Source of the DNA: Epsilonproteobacteria bacterium UBA4036
GTDB lineage: Bacteria > Campylobacterota > Campylobacteria > Campylobacterales > Arcobacteraceae
Direction: 5' to 3'
Assembly (NCBI GenBank): GCA_002382325.1
Contig: DGAG01000004.1
Coordinates: 1 to 52,020, forward strand
Length of the DNA: 52,020 nucleotides
Within the stretch, counting starts at the first letter, position 1, and each line of letters begins with the position of its first letter. The notes under the pieces were generated by a model that was not told the DNA's origin, searched no databases, and saw only the letters and a program-made list of their open reading frames with translations. Shown in pieces: positions 17,412 to 25,911 of this stretch. The position numbers and the translations under genes were made by a program.

Positions 17412-18516
17412 AAAAATACTATTTGTAGTAAATGTGGATTGGTTTTTTATATCTCATAGATTGCCTCTAGCTTTAGAAGCTATAAAAAAAAGTTATGATG
17501 TTTACATATCTTGTGGGATAACAGATAAAAAAGAGTATTTAGAAAGTTTTGGTTTTAAGGTACATCCTCTTGATTTATCAAGAAGTAATACAGGGATAAA
17601 AGGTGAGATAAAAGCCTTTAGTGAAATATATCATGTTTTAAAAGAGTTAAATCCTGATGTTATTCATTTTGTCACCATTAAGCCAGTTCTTTATGGTGGA
17701 ATAGCATCAAGATTTTTAAATATAGGTAAAAAAGTATTTTCTATATCTGGACTTGGGTTTATATTTATAAAGCAAGGATTTAAAGCAAGAGTGACAAAAA
17801 CAGTAATAAAAATAATGTATAAATTTGCATTTGGTGGAAAGAATTCTCATGTGATAGTTCAAAATCCAGATGATAAAGCAGTGATAAATTCTATAGTGAA
17901 TGTTCCCACTACTTTGATACGAGGTTCTGGCGTAGATTTGAGTCAATATGAATACATAGAAGAGACTAATGATAATATAAAAGTATCAATGGCTTGTAGA
18001 CTTCTAAAAGACAAAGGCATATTTGAATATATCGAAGCCACTAAAATCTTAAAACAAAAATTCCCAAATGTAGAATTTGAACTATATGGAGATATAGATA
18101 TTCATAATCCAGCAAGTCTAACTCTTGATGATATTCAAAATATAAAAAAAGAGGGTTTTGTAAAAGTATATGGTTTTAGTAAAGATATAGCAAAAGTGTT
18201 TTGTGAGTCTAATATAGTAGTACTTCCATCATACAGAGAAGGATTGCCAAAAGTACTCATAGAAGCTGCTGCTTGTGGTAGGGCTGTAGTGACGACTGAT
18301 GTACCCGGATGCAGAGATGCCATAACGCCAAACATTACAGGATTGCTTTGTAAAGAAAAAGACCCGAAATCATTAGCTAGTAAGATAGAAAAAATTATAA
18401 TGGATAAAAATTTACGAAACAGTATGGGGAAAGCTGGAAGAGAACTTGCAAAAAATGAGTTTGATATAAATCAAGTTGTTGAAAAACATTTTGAAATATA
18501 TGAGAGAAAAGAATGA
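17404..18516 (+). CDS. GT4 glycosyltransferase (PglA/WbpT-like)
   Basis: A 370-aa GT4 protein. The start KILFVVNVDWFFISHRLPLA and HFVTIKPVLYGGIASR are typical of the PglA/WbpT branch that adds the second sugar to an undecaprenyl-PP-linked N-acetylated 6-deoxyhexosamine. The donor-site E-x7-E motif is in PSYREGLPKVLIEAAACG. The immediate downstream genes make and load an initiating 6-deoxyhexosamine, which fits such a role. It overlaps its neighbours by 8 and 4 bases. Confidence 0.85.
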   Translation: MSKKILFVVNVDWFFISHRLPLALEAIKKSYDVYISCGITDKKEYLESFGFKVHPLDLSRSNTGIKGEIKAFSEIYHVLKELNPDVIHFVTIKPVLYGGIASRFLNIGKKVFSISGLGFIFIKQGFKARVTKTVIKIMYKFAFGGKNSHVIVQNPDDKAVINSIVNVPTTLIRGSGVDLSQYEYIEETNDNIKVSMACRLLKDKGIFEYIEATKILKQKFPNVEFELYGDIDIHNPASLTLDDIQNIKKEGFVKVYGFSKDIAKVFCESNIVVLPSYREGLPKVLIEAAACGRAVVTTDVPGCRDAITPNITGLLCKEKDPKSLASKIEKIIMDKNLRNSMGKAGRELAKNEFDINQVVEKHFEIYERKE

Positions 18517-19376
18517 AAAAACTCTTACTCACAGGCTCAAAAGGCTTTATTGGAAGCTCTTTTGTAAACAAATATAAAGAAAAATATAATATAAAAACAT
18601 TTAGCTTTTTAAAAAATAATATCAATACTTTAGATTGTACTGATGTTGATGTTGTGTTTCATCTTTCTGCTTTAGTTCATCAAATGAGTGGAGCAAGTAC
18701 TGAAGAATATGAAAGAGTAAATGTAAATCAAACTTTAGAGTTAGCAAAAAAAGCTAAAGAAAGTGGTGTAAAACAGTTTGTATTTATGAGTACTGTTAAA
18801 GTATATGGGGAAGAGAGTGATGATGTTTATACGGAAGAGAGTAATTGTAGTCCAGAAGATGAATATGGAAAGAGTAAATTTAAAGCTGAGCATGAACTAC
18901 AAAAGCTAGAAGATGAAAACTTTAAAGTCAGTATCATCAGAACACCAATAGTCTATGGGTATGGAGTAAAAGCAAATATCAAATCTCTTGTAAACTTAGT
19001 GAATAAAATTCCATTACTTCCTTTTGGTGAGATTGATAACAAACGAAGTCTGGTTTATATTGGCAATCTTTGTCATTTGGCAGATGAGGTGATAATTCAA
19101 AAGCAATCAGGGATATTTTTGTGTGCTGATGATGAACCTTTAAGTACTTCACAACTCTGCAAGTTAATAGCTAAAAATTTAAACAAAAAAATATATTTGA
19201 TAAAGATACCATTTTTTGAGACTTTATTGAAAGTTTTAAAACCATCATTTCATAAACGACTTTATAGAAGTTTGGAAGTGGATAATCGGATCACAAAAGA
19301 AAAGTTAAGTCTTAAGAATCCATACAGTGTAGAAGAAGGAATAGCATTAATGTTGAATGGGGAATGTTATAAATGA
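18513..19376 (+). CDS. NAD-dependent 4-ketoreductase/epimerase (WbpV/WbpK-like)
   Basis: A 287-aa extended SDR with LLTGSKGFIGSSF at the N-terminus, HLSALVHQM, the serine motif VFMSTVKVYG and the catalytic Y-x3-K in EYGKSK. In Pseudomonas, WbpV or WbpK reduces UDP-4-keto-6-deoxy-GlcNAc to UDP-QuiNAc or UDP-FucNAc. The order epimerase, WbpL, WbpM here matches those loci. Which stereoisomer forms cannot be read from the sequence. It overlaps both neighbours by four bases. Confidence 0.82.
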   Translation: MKKLLLTGSKGFIGSSFVNKYKEKYNIKTFSFLKNNINTLDCTDVDVVFHLSALVHQMSGASTEEYERVNVNQTLELAKKAKESGVKQFVFMSTVKVYGEESDDVYTEESNCSPEDEYGKSKFKAEHELQKLEDENFKVSIIRTPIVYGYGVKANIKSLVNLVNKIPLLPFGEIDNKRSLVYIGNLCHLADEVIIQKQSGIFLCADDEPLSTSQLCKLIAKNLNKKIYLIKIPFFETLLKVLKPSFHKRLYRSLEVDNRITKEKLSLKNPYSVEEGIALMLNGECYK

Positions 19377-20347
19377 TGAAGTATTACATGTTTATAATAT
19401 TATTCCTCTCATCTTTTTTACTTACTTATTTTATAAAGAATTATGCTATTAAAAAATCACTTATAGCAGTGGTAAATGAACGAAGTTCACACAATATTCC
19501 TACTCCTCATGGAGGAGGAATTGCTATTGCCATTACATGGTTTATAGGACTTTTTTATTTATATTTCGTCAATCAAATAGACCCAACTCTTTTTACTGCT
19601 TTGATGTTTGGTTGTATTATAAGTGTTGTCAGTTTTTTTGATGATATGTATGAACTTAGTGCTAAGCTACGATTGTCTGTACACTCTTGTGTAGCGGTTA
19701 TTGGTATATGGGTTATGGGTGGATTAAATAGTATTGATTTTGGCTTATTTAGCATTGAAAACCCAATTATCACCAATATTTTTGCTTTTTTACTTATTGT
19801 TTGGTTTATCAATTTGTATAATTTTTTAGATGGTATCAATGGTTATGCAGGCAGTGAAGCTGTGTTTTTATGCGTGGCTGGTTTTATCATTTTTGGTGGG
19901 AATCATTTTATCGTATTGGCTATTTGTGTGTTGGGATTTTTGTTTTGGAATTATAATCAAGCCAAAATATTTATGGGGGATGTAGGCAGTACACTTTTGG
20001 GGTATAATGTGGCTATTTTTACACTCTACTATGCCAATCTTGAATCTTCAAATCTTTGGATTTGGATTATACTTTTTGGTTTGTTTTGGTTTGATGCCAC
20101 CGTAACGTTGATACGAAGAAAACTCAATGGTGAAAAGTTATCACAAGCCCATAAAAAACACGCTTACCAAAGACTCACGCAAGCAGGTTGGAGTCATTTT
20201 AAAGTTACTAATTATGCCATAATAATCAATGTATTACTTTTTGGAATCATCGTGAGTATTTCAAATATTTTTGCAGCCTTTATAGTAGCAATTATAGTAT
20301 TGTTAAGTACAATGGTTTTTATAGATAAAAAAAAGGCATTTAACTGA
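19373..20347 (+). CDS. wbpL: Initiating undecaprenyl-phosphate sugar-1-phosphate transferase (WbpL/WecA family)
   Basis: A 324-aa membrane protein of the MraY/WecA superfamily with about ten membrane segments. Conserved cytoplasmic loops are present: HGGGIAIAITW, SFFDDMYELSAKLRL with the metal-binding Asp pair, NLYNFLDGINGYAGSEA, MGDVGSTLLGY and the His-rich KHAYQRLTQAGW. It would load QuiNAc- or FucNAc-1-phosphate onto undecaprenyl phosphate and so start each O-unit. Its Arg codons are a mix of CGA and AGA, between the usage of the genes either side. Confidence 0.9.
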   Translation: MMKYYMFIILFLSSFLLTYFIKNYAIKKSLIAVVNERSSHNIPTPHGGGIAIAITWFIGLFYLYFVNQIDPTLFTALMFGCIISVVSFFDDMYELSAKLRLSVHSCVAVIGIWVMGGLNSIDFGLFSIENPIITNIFAFLLIVWFINLYNFLDGINGYAGSEAVFLCVAGFIIFGGNHFIVLAICVLGFLFWNYNQAKIFMGDVGSTLLGYNVAIFTLYYANLESSNLWIWIILFGLFWFDATVTLIRRKLNGEKLSQAHKKHAYQRLTQAGWSHFKVTNYAIIINVLLFGIIVSISNIFAAFIVAIIVLLSTMVFIDKKKAFN

Positions 20348-22077
20348 TGTTAAGAATAGATAAAAGAATCCTCAATTTTCTCGTCATTGCTGTTGTGACC
20401 CTTATCACTTTTTGGTGGTCTTTTTTTATTTTTCATCAAGATATGATTTGGGAAGTGGTGGCTTTTGTTTTGGGTGTTCGGATTTTAGCTTCCATTTTTA
20501 TTTTTAAAGATTACAGTTTGAGTTGGAGTAAGGCAACGACTCGAAGTTTTTTGATTAAAACGGTGGTTTATTTTACTGCATTTGTTGTCTATTTACCGTT
20601 TGTATATGGTAAAGTTCGTTTTGCTCTTTTGGCTTCGGAGGCAGCTTTTTATTTATTATTTATTACGTTTTTAATGTACATTTACAGTTATATTATCAAC
20701 AGAAATACGACCTATAAAAATAAAACAGTGGTGATTTATGGAGCAGGAAAAGCAGGAATCAAACTGGAAGAGGAGTTTAGAAACTCTGCATTTAAAGTCA
20801 AATATTTTGTGGATGATGACAAGATTTTACAAAAAAGAAGTATTGATGGGGTTAAGATTGTTTCTAAAAAAGAGTTAAAGCGATTAACTAAGAAGGAAAA
20901 AAAGTTTGATTTGCTTGTCATAGCCATGCCAAGTGCCACGACAAAACGAGTTAAAGAGATTTATGAACGACTCAATCCTTACTTTAAAACCATTAAAATT
21001 TTACCCTCACTGGAACAAATTTTACAAGAAGAATTGTTTTCTACACAACTTAAAGATATTTCAGTAGAAGATTTATTGGCCCGTCATCCTAAAGATTTAG
21101 ACAAAACACTCATTGAAAGTTTTATTAAAGACAAAACAGTGTTAATCACAGGGGCAGGTGGCAGTATTGGAAGTGAAATAGCACGACAGTGTGTCCTTTT
21201 TAATGCCAAACAGCTTATTTTGCTTGATCACAGTGAATACAATTTATATGCGATTGCAGAAGAGTTGTGTGAGTATAAACCAAAACTTGTGATGCAATCG
21301 GTGGTCAATAAAGATTTTCTGGATAAAACTTTTGAAGCACAAAAACCCGATATTGTCATACACGCAGCAGCGTATAAACATGTGCCATTGGTGGAGGACA
21401 ATATCACAGAAGCCGTGTTAAACAACATTATTGGAACAAAAAACGCCATTGACTGTGCCATTAAACACCACGTGCAAAAATTTGTTTTGATTTCAACCGA
21501 TAAAGCCGTACGACCGACCAATGTCATGGGTACAACTAAGCGTATTTGTGAATTGTATGCCCAAAATGTTGAACCAAACAGTACCGAAATAGTAGCCGTT
21601 CGTTTTGGCAATGTTTTGGGAAGCAGTGGCAGTGTTATACCAAAATTCAAAGCTCAAATTGCTTCTGGAGGTCCTATAACGGTAACTCACCCTGATATAA
21701 CACGTTATTTTATGCTCATCCCCGAAGCGTGTGAATTGGTTTTACAAGCAGCAAGCATAGGAAAAGGGGGCGAAATCTTTATTTTGGATATGGGTGAACC
21801 CATTAAAATTGCTGATTTAGCTAAAAAGATGATTGAACTTTCAGGTCAAAAAGAGATTGAAATTGTTTTTACGGGATTGCGTCCGGGTGAAAAACTCTAT
21901 GAAGAATTGCTTATCGATGATACCGAAGCTAACACTCAATATGAGTCAATTACCATTGCAGGTAAAACATCGTACGATATTGTTAAACTCAATCACGATA
22001 TTTTTGAACTCATTAATGCCAAAGATAAATTGGCAAAACTTAAAGAGATAGTGCCAGAATTTGAGCATAAAATATAG
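20347..22077 (+). CDS. wbpM: Membrane-bound UDP-GlcNAc 4,6-dehydratase (WbpM/PglF family)
   Basis: The 576-aa protein has four N-terminal membrane segments (about residues 8-115), a middle Rossmann domain (VVIYGAGKAGIKL) and a C-terminal dehydratase domain with VLITGAGGSIGSEI, AAYKHVPLVEDN, STDKAVRPTNVMGTTKR and RFGNVLGSSGSVIP. It makes UDP-4-keto-6-deoxy-GlcNAc for the adjacent ketoreductase. The membrane-bound WbpM/PglF/FlaA1 type lacks the usual SDR Tyr and uses a Met-x3-Lys pattern, as here. It overlaps wbpL by one base. Its TAG stop is part of the heptad array that follows. Codon use (CGA) matches the backbone. Confidence 0.93.
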   Translation: MLRIDKRILNFLVIAVVTLITFWWSFFIFHQDMIWEVVAFVLGVRILASIFIFKDYSLSWSKATTRSFLIKTVVYFTAFVVYLPFVYGKVRFALLASEAAFYLLFITFLMYIYSYIINRNTTYKNKTVVIYGAGKAGIKLEEEFRNSAFKVKYFVDDDKILQKRSIDGVKIVSKKELKRLTKKEKKFDLLVIAMPSATTKRVKEIYERLNPYFKTIKILPSLEQILQEELFSTQLKDISVEDLLARHPKDLDKTLIESFIKDKTVLITGAGGSIGSEIARQCVLFNAKQLILLDHSEYNLYAIAEELCEYKPKLVMQSVVNKDFLDKTFEAQKPDIVIHAAAYKHVPLVEDNITEAVLNNIIGTKNAIDCAIKHHVQKFVLISTDKAVRPTNVMGTTKRICELYAQNVEPNSTEIVAVRFGNVLGSSGSVIPKFKAQIASGGPITVTHPDITRYFMLIPEACELVLQAASIGKGGEIFILDMGEPIKIADLAKKMIELSGQKEIEIVFTGLRPGEKLYEELLIDDTEANTQYESITIAGKTSYDIVKLNHDIFELINAKDKLAKLKEIVPEFEHKI

Positions 22078-22185
22078 TAAATAGTAAATAGTAAATGGTG
22101 AATGGTGAATGGTGAATGGTGAGATAATGTGACTTTGTCTTACCACTCACTTCTCACTACTCACCATTTATTTTCACTTTCATTT
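22075..22185. repeat. Heptad inverted-repeat element, site 1
   Basis: From the wbpM stop codon onward, seven 7-mers run TAGTAAA (three times), TGGTGAA (three times), then TGGTGAG. A spacer at 22123-22140 contains AATGTGACTTTGTCT. From 22141 the complementary heptads follow (TACCACTCACTTCTCACTAC and onward). The element would form a long imperfect hairpin in RNA or single-stranded DNA. Confidence 0.8.
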
Positions 22186-22206
22186 AATCACATAAATGAT
22201 ACAATA

Positions 22207-22228
22207 AGCCTTATTTTATTTTAAGGCT
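22207..22228 (+). promoter_or_regulatory. Small hairpin just upstream of the prepilin gene
   Basis: AGCCTTA (22207-22213) pairs with TAAGGCT (22222-22228) around an 8-base AT loop, ending 5 bases before the ATG at 22234. It would occlude the weak ribosome-binding region. A TACAAT-like -10 element lies just upstream (22200-22205). The role is inferred. Confidence 0.35.
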
Positions 22229-22233
22229 GACAA

Positions 22234-22632
22234 ATGAAAAACGTTAAGAAAGCATTTTCTTTGCTTGAAATGGTATTTGCTGTTGTCATTATTGGGATTA
22301 TTGCCAGTGTGGCAATGCCCAAACTGTTTGATACAAAAAATGAGGCATTGGTTTCTACAATTAAGCAAGATGTTGTCACTGTCACCAGTGCCATTCAAGG
22401 GCATTATATGCTCAATCGTACCGTAGATAAGATTTCTGATGTGGTGAGTTTAAACAACTCCATTTGGGAAATAGAAGACAACAAAATTTCATTTAATGAA
22501 AAAGAGAGTGTATGTCTTGAAGTGATATTAGACCAAGATAAATTGGAAGTAAATATTAACGAAGATGTTGGTACAATTTGTACGAAATTATATGAAAAAG
22601 GTATCGTCAATACCACTTACTCTTTAAATTAA
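22234..22632 (+). CDS. Type IV pilin-like / pseudopilin protein
   Basis: A 132-aa protein with a class III (prepilin) signal: KNVKKA then FSLLEMVFAVVIIGIIASVAM. Cleavage would fall between Ala7 and Phe8, leaving Phe at position 1 and Glu at position 5 (E12) of the mature protein. The -1 residue is Ala instead of the usual Gly. Two cysteines (ESVCLEV and GTICTK) could form a C-terminal disulfide. No pilus or type II secretion machinery is seen nearby. It might be a minor pilin or an exported adhesin subunit. Confidence 0.82.
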   Translation: MKNVKKAFSLLEMVFAVVIIGIIASVAMPKLFDTKNEALVSTIKQDVVTVTSAIQGHYMLNRTVDKISDVVSLNNSIWEIEDNKISFNEKESVCLEVILDQDKLEVNINEDVGTICTKLYEKGIVNTTYSLN

Positions 22633-22641
22633 GGATTCCCC

Positions 22642-23841
22642 TTGGAAAATAAACAATTTTTTGAAGCATTTAATGTTGAAAACAGAATATTTGATGAAAT
22701 CAGCCACGAAATTGGGAAAATTGGTTACTATGAATTACCCGATCAAAACATTGATGTCATCAGTGAGTTTGCCTCTAATGTAACACAAAAGAATATTGTC
22801 GTAGTAGGTATTGGTGGCAGTTCTTTAGGCACAGCAGCGGTGTATGATTTTTTACGTTATAAAAATAACTTTGAAAAGAAACTCTTTTTTTGTGAAAGTA
22901 CGGATCCGGTATTGCTTAACTCAACGTTTAAAAAACTTGATTTAGAAGATACTTTGTTTATTATTATTTCAAAATCGGGTTCAACCATTGAAACCATTTC
23001 AATTTTTAAATACATTTTGTCGTTGGTTGAATTAAATGAAAAGCAATTTGTGATTGTCTCTGATGAAGGTTCTTCTTTGCACAAATTGGCACACGATAAA
23101 AAGCTTCCTTATTTTGAGATTCCTGCCAATGTGGGAGGAAGATTTTCTGTGTTAAGCAATGTGGGGCTTTTACCTCTTGCCATTATTGGTGTGGATATTA
23201 AAATGCTCTTACAAGGTGCCAAAAAAATCAAAGAGAGTTTTTTTAAACAAACACAATCGTATCAAGATATTACTCATAAAGCCTCTTTTTATGCAAGAAA
23301 CATTGGAAAATACAACATCAATTGTCTTTTTTCGTATTCAGAAGCCTTTAGAAGTTTTAACGATTGGTACATTCAATTATGGGGAGAGAGTTTAGGCAAA
23401 AAACAGTGTAACTCTTACTTAAATGTGGGACTTACCCCCATAGGACTCATTGGACCAACGGATCAACACTCTTTTTTACAACTGATTGTTGAAGGAAAAC
23501 GGGATAAATCAGTTACATTTATCAAGGTTAAAGATTTTGACAGCATTTTAAAAATACCCAATATCTCTATTGCTTATTTGGAAAATTTAGACTATGTCAA
23601 TGAAGTTGACTTTTCTGATTTAATCAACAAACAAGCCGATTCAATCATTGAATCGCTTTTAAATAAAAATGACATTCCCTTGGATATTATAGAAATTGAA
23701 AAAATCAACGAGGAAGCCATTGGACAACTTTTCTTCTATTTTGAGTTGCTTACATCCGTAGTCGCAAAAATGATTAACGTCAACGCGTATGACCAACCAG
23801 GCGTGGAAGAGGGGAAAAAGATTTTGAGAGGGTATTTTTAG
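22642..23841 (+). CDS. pgi: Glucose-6-phosphate isomerase
   Basis: A 399-aa short-form phosphoglucose isomerase converting glucose-6-P and fructose-6-P. GIGGSSLGTAAVYDFL binds the phosphate, SKSGSTIETISIFKY is the second SIS motif, NVGGRFSVLSNVGLLP carries the family signature and GPTDQHSFLQLIVEG the catalytic region; the end GVEEGKKI contains the active-site Lys. It starts at TTG 22642, 9 bases after the pilin gene stop. The short length is usual in Campylobacterota. It could supply fructose-6-P for the sugar nucleotide pathways around it. Confidence 0.95.
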   Translation: MENKQFFEAFNVENRIFDEISHEIGKIGYYELPDQNIDVISEFASNVTQKNIVVVGIGGSSLGTAAVYDFLRYKNNFEKKLFFCESTDPVLLNSTFKKLDLEDTLFIIISKSGSTIETISIFKYILSLVELNEKQFVIVSDEGSSLHKLAHDKKLPYFEIPANVGGRFSVLSNVGLLPLAIIGVDIKMLLQGAKKIKESFFKQTQSYQDITHKASFYARNIGKYNINCLFSYSEAFRSFNDWYIQLWGESLGKKQCNSYLNVGLTPIGLIGPTDQHSFLQLIVEGKRDKSVTFIKVKDFDSILKIPNISIAYLENLDYVNEVDFSDLINKQADSIIESLLNKNDIPLDIIEIEKINEEAIGQLFFYFELLTSVVAKMINVNAYDQPGVEEGKKILRGYF

Positions 23842-23855
23842 GCTTTACCTAAAAA

Positions 23856-23890
23856 GGTGAGAAGTGAGAAGTAAGTGGTGAGTAGTGAAT
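23856..23890. repeat. Heptad array, site 2 left arm (before S23 gene)
   Basis: After the pgi stop, the 7-mers GTGAGAA, GTGAGAA, GTAAGTG, GTGAGTA and GTGAATG follow one another directly and run into the start codon of the S23 gene. The complementary arm is at 24246-24276, so the S23 gene occupies the loop. Confidence 0.8.
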
Positions 23891-24244
23891 GTGAAAACGC
23901 ATAAAGATTTGGATGTTTGGAAAAATTCTATTGATTTAGTTAAAGATATTTATTTGATAACAAAAGGTTTTCCCAATGATGAATTATATGGATTGACATC
24001 TCAAATTCGAAGATGTGCTGTATCAATTCCATCCAATATTGCTGAAGGCAGTGCCAGAAACCATGATAAAGAATTTGTCCAATTTTTATACGTCTCATTA
24101 GGCTCTTTGGCAGAATTGGAAACACAACTTATTATTGCAGAACAAATAGGGTATCTTAAAAACTATAATTATACTACAATGAATAAAATCAAAAAAATGT
24201 TATTGGGACTAATAAAATATATGAAAAGTAAAAACCATGAATAA
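23885..24244 (+). CDS. Four-helix-bundle protein, S23 / 23S rRNA intervening-sequence family
   Basis: This 119-aa protein belongs to the S23/Avd-like four-helix-bundle family. HKDLDVWKNSIDLVKDIY, FPNDELYGLTSQIRRCAVSIPSNIAEG and the SLGSLAELETQLIIAE helix are the family signature. Relatives are encoded in intervening sequences of bacterial 23S rRNA genes, flanked by complementary ends, and Avd works in diversity-generating retroelements. Here the gene lies exactly between complementary heptad arrays. The GTG at 23885 is itself part of the left array; the GTG at 23891 is an alternative start. The end overlaps gmhB by 8 bases. The molecular function is unknown. Confidence 0.88.
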   Translation: MNVKTHKDLDVWKNSIDLVKDIYLITKGFPNDELYGLTSQIRRCAVSIPSNIAEGSARNHDKEFVQFLYVSLGSLAELETQLIIAEQIGYLKNYNYTTMNKIKKMLLGLIKYMKSKNHE

Positions 24245-24815
24245 TACCACTCACCACTCACCACTTACTACTCACCAAAGAAAAAAAGCCATCTTCTTAG
24301 ACCGAGACGGTGTTATCAATGTAGAAAAAGAGTATGTCTCTAAGATTGAGGAGTTTGAGTTTATTGATGGGCTTTTTGAGACATTAAAAAAATTCCAAGA
24401 ATTAGGGTATTTACTTTTTATAATTACCAATCAATCGGGTATTGGACGGGGATATTATAGTGTCAATGATTTTAACGTTTTAACAACTTGGATGTTAAAA
24501 GAGTTTGAAAAAGAGGGAATAGCTATTTCTCAAGTGGAGTTTTGTCCTCATTCCCCTGAACAAATTTGTCAATGTAGAAAACCCAAAACAGGTATGATTG
24601 ATAATATTTTAAAGAATTTTGATATCGATTTAGAACACTCATGGCTTATAGGGGATAAAGATGCCGATATACAGTGTGCCAAAAATGCCCACATCAAAAA
24701 CACCATTCAAGTCAAATCGGGACACAAATTTGATGAAACCCAAAGTCAAGCCGATTATGTGTGTGAGAGTATTGTGGAATGTTTTGAAGTGATGAAAATA
24801 GTGAGTAGTAAGTAG
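24237..24815 (+). CDS. gmhB: D-glycero-beta-D-manno-heptose 1,7-bisphosphate 7-phosphatase
   Basis: A 192-aa HAD-family phosphatase that removes the C7 phosphate during ADP-heptose synthesis for the LPS inner core. FLDRDGVINVEKEYV contains the nucleophile and acid Asp, ITNQSGIGRGYY is motif II, FCPHSPEQICQCRKP is the zinc loop typical of GmhB and GDKDADIQCAKNA is motif IV. The first about 14 residues (NNTTHHSPLTTHQ) are encoded by a heptad repeat arm, and the last residues VSSK plus the TAG stop come from the next heptad array. The true core protein starts near RKKAIFLDRDG, so the annotated start may be further downstream. Confidence 0.9.
   Translation: MNNTTHHSPLTTHQRKKAIFLDRDGVINVEKEYVSKIEEFEFIDGLFETLKKFQELGYLLFIITNQSGIGRGYYSVNDFNVLTTWMLKEFEKEGIAISQVEFCPHSPEQICQCRKPKTGMIDNILKNFDIDLEHSWLIGDKDADIQCAKNAHIKNTIQVKSGHKFDETQSQADYVCESIVECFEVMKIVSSK
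24246..24276. repeat. Heptad array, site 2 right arm (inside gmhB start)
   Basis: The sequence is the reverse complement of GTGAGTA, GTAAGTG, GTGAGTG and GTGAGTG heptads. It lies just after the S23 stop and is translated as THHSPLTTH within GmhB. Confidence 0.8.
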
Positions 24816-24876
24816 TGAGTGGTGAAACGATATGACTTTCTTCACTTCTCACTTCTTACCATTTACCTCTTACTTT
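24801..24876. repeat. Heptad inverted-repeat element, site 3
   Basis: Left arm heptads GTGAGTA, GTAAGTA, GTGAGTG, GTGAAAC begin inside the gmhB coding end and include its stop. The spacer reads GATATGACTTTC. The right arm from 24841 is the complementary series (TTCACTTCTCACTTCTTACC and onward) and ends at the stop codon of the convergent ligase gene. Confidence 0.8.
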
Positions 24877-25683
24877 TTAGTCTTTTCTCTCATGCAAAAA
24901 TGAAGCAAACTTAGGTTTATTATTTTTTGTCAAGCCATAATATTTAAATGTTATAATGGAACCGATACTTGGAGGGTTTTGTCGTTGTTCTTGGCTAAAT
25001 CCATTGCCTAAATTAAACACTACACCATTGGGCAGTTTAATAATGAGGCTTTTTAATTGTTTATTATGGTTATAGTTATGTCCAATGACAACACCCTCGG
25101 TGTCATAAAACTTTTTGACTTTAAGTAAAGAGTTGCTTAATCCTTCTTCATAAAACGTATTGGGATTTTTAAGCATAACACCTTCCCCTTGATGAGCAAT
25201 AATGTCATTGAGAAACTCTTCAAGTTCTTGGGTGTTTTTGCACAGTTTTTGAGGTATGATTTTTACATAAGGGTTTTGATGTTCTAAAAACCATTGTTGA
25301 ACTTTTTTTAATCGCATTACAAAATCACCTTCGGCATAAGGGGCTTCAAAAATATTATAACTTAGGCTTTTCCATTCATCGTTTTTGTGTTGGCTTAATA
25401 CAATGGATTGAATGTTTTCAAAATCCATTCGTTTGCTCCACAGTTCGCCATCAAGTTCAAAAGGAGGGAACTTTTGAGTAAACCAACGGGGAGCATAAAT
25501 TGTTTTGCCTTGACGTGTTTTCAACTCTTTGCCATCCCAAAAGGCTCGTATGCCATCAAGTTTTTCACTCATCAACCAGTTATCAATATTTTGGCTGTAA
25601 TCAAAAAGTTTAGCTTTTTGTAACTCCCCACCCAATAACGTAGTATAAAGAATAAAAATCAACATTAAAAATAATTTTTGCAA
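24877..25683 (-). CDS. Secreted ATP-dependent DNA ligase (LigE-like)
   Basis: A 268-aa minimal ATP-dependent DNA ligase. The nucleotidyltransferase motifs are in order: EKLDGIRA (motif I, AMP-accepting Lys41), FELDGELW (III), GEGVMLKNP (IV) and LLKVKKF (V), followed by an OB-fold of about 80 residues. The first 19 residues (LFLMLIFILYTTLLGG) look like a signal peptide, so the enzyme should act in the periplasm, possibly on incoming DNA in competence. It is the only minus-strand gene in the heptose block and separates gmhB from hldD. The start is a TTG. Confidence 0.9.
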   Translation of the reverse strand: MQKLFLMLIFILYTTLLGGELQKAKLFDYSQNIDNWLMSEKLDGIRAFWDGKELKTRQGKTIYAPRWFTQKFPPFELDGELWSKRMDFENIQSIVLSQHKNDEWKSLSYNIFEAPYAEGDFVMRLKKVQQWFLEHQNPYVKIIPQKLCKNTQELEEFLNDIIAHQGEGVMLKNPNTFYEEGLSNSLLKVKKFYDTEGVVIGHNYNHNKQLKSLIIKLPNGVVFNLGNGFSQEQRQNPPSIGSIITFKYYGLTKNNKPKFASFLHERKD

Positions 25684-25747
25684 TACTAAATCCTAAAATG
25701 TCATTTAAAAGTTAGTATTATACACAGATAAGATTAAAATTAGGAAA

Positions 25748-25852
25748 GAAGTGAGAAGTGAGAAGTGAGAAGTGAGAAGTGAGAAGTGAGTGGAGACGTG
25801 ACTTTCTTTTACCACTCACTATTTACCTCTCACCATTTACTTCTTTCTCTCT
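25748..25852. repeat. Heptad inverted-repeat element, site 4
   Basis: About six near-perfect GTGAGAA heptads (25748-25793) are followed by the spacer GGAGACGTGACTTTCTTTT and complementary heptads ACCACTCACTATTTACCTCT and onward. It lies in the divergent gap between the ligase gene (minus) and hldD (plus), so it is not simply a transcription end signal. The left arm has the most uniform units of the set. Confidence 0.82.
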
Positions 25853-25911
25853 AACAAACTTATAACATTCTTTTAGCTAAAATCTTGCAAATTATAAAAT
25901 ATGGAATACAA

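Noticed and set aside
21946..22146. Minus-strand ORF with HSPFTIHHSPFTIYY-like residues
   Set aside because: It is a reading of the heptad repeat antisense to wbpM and has no independent coding support.
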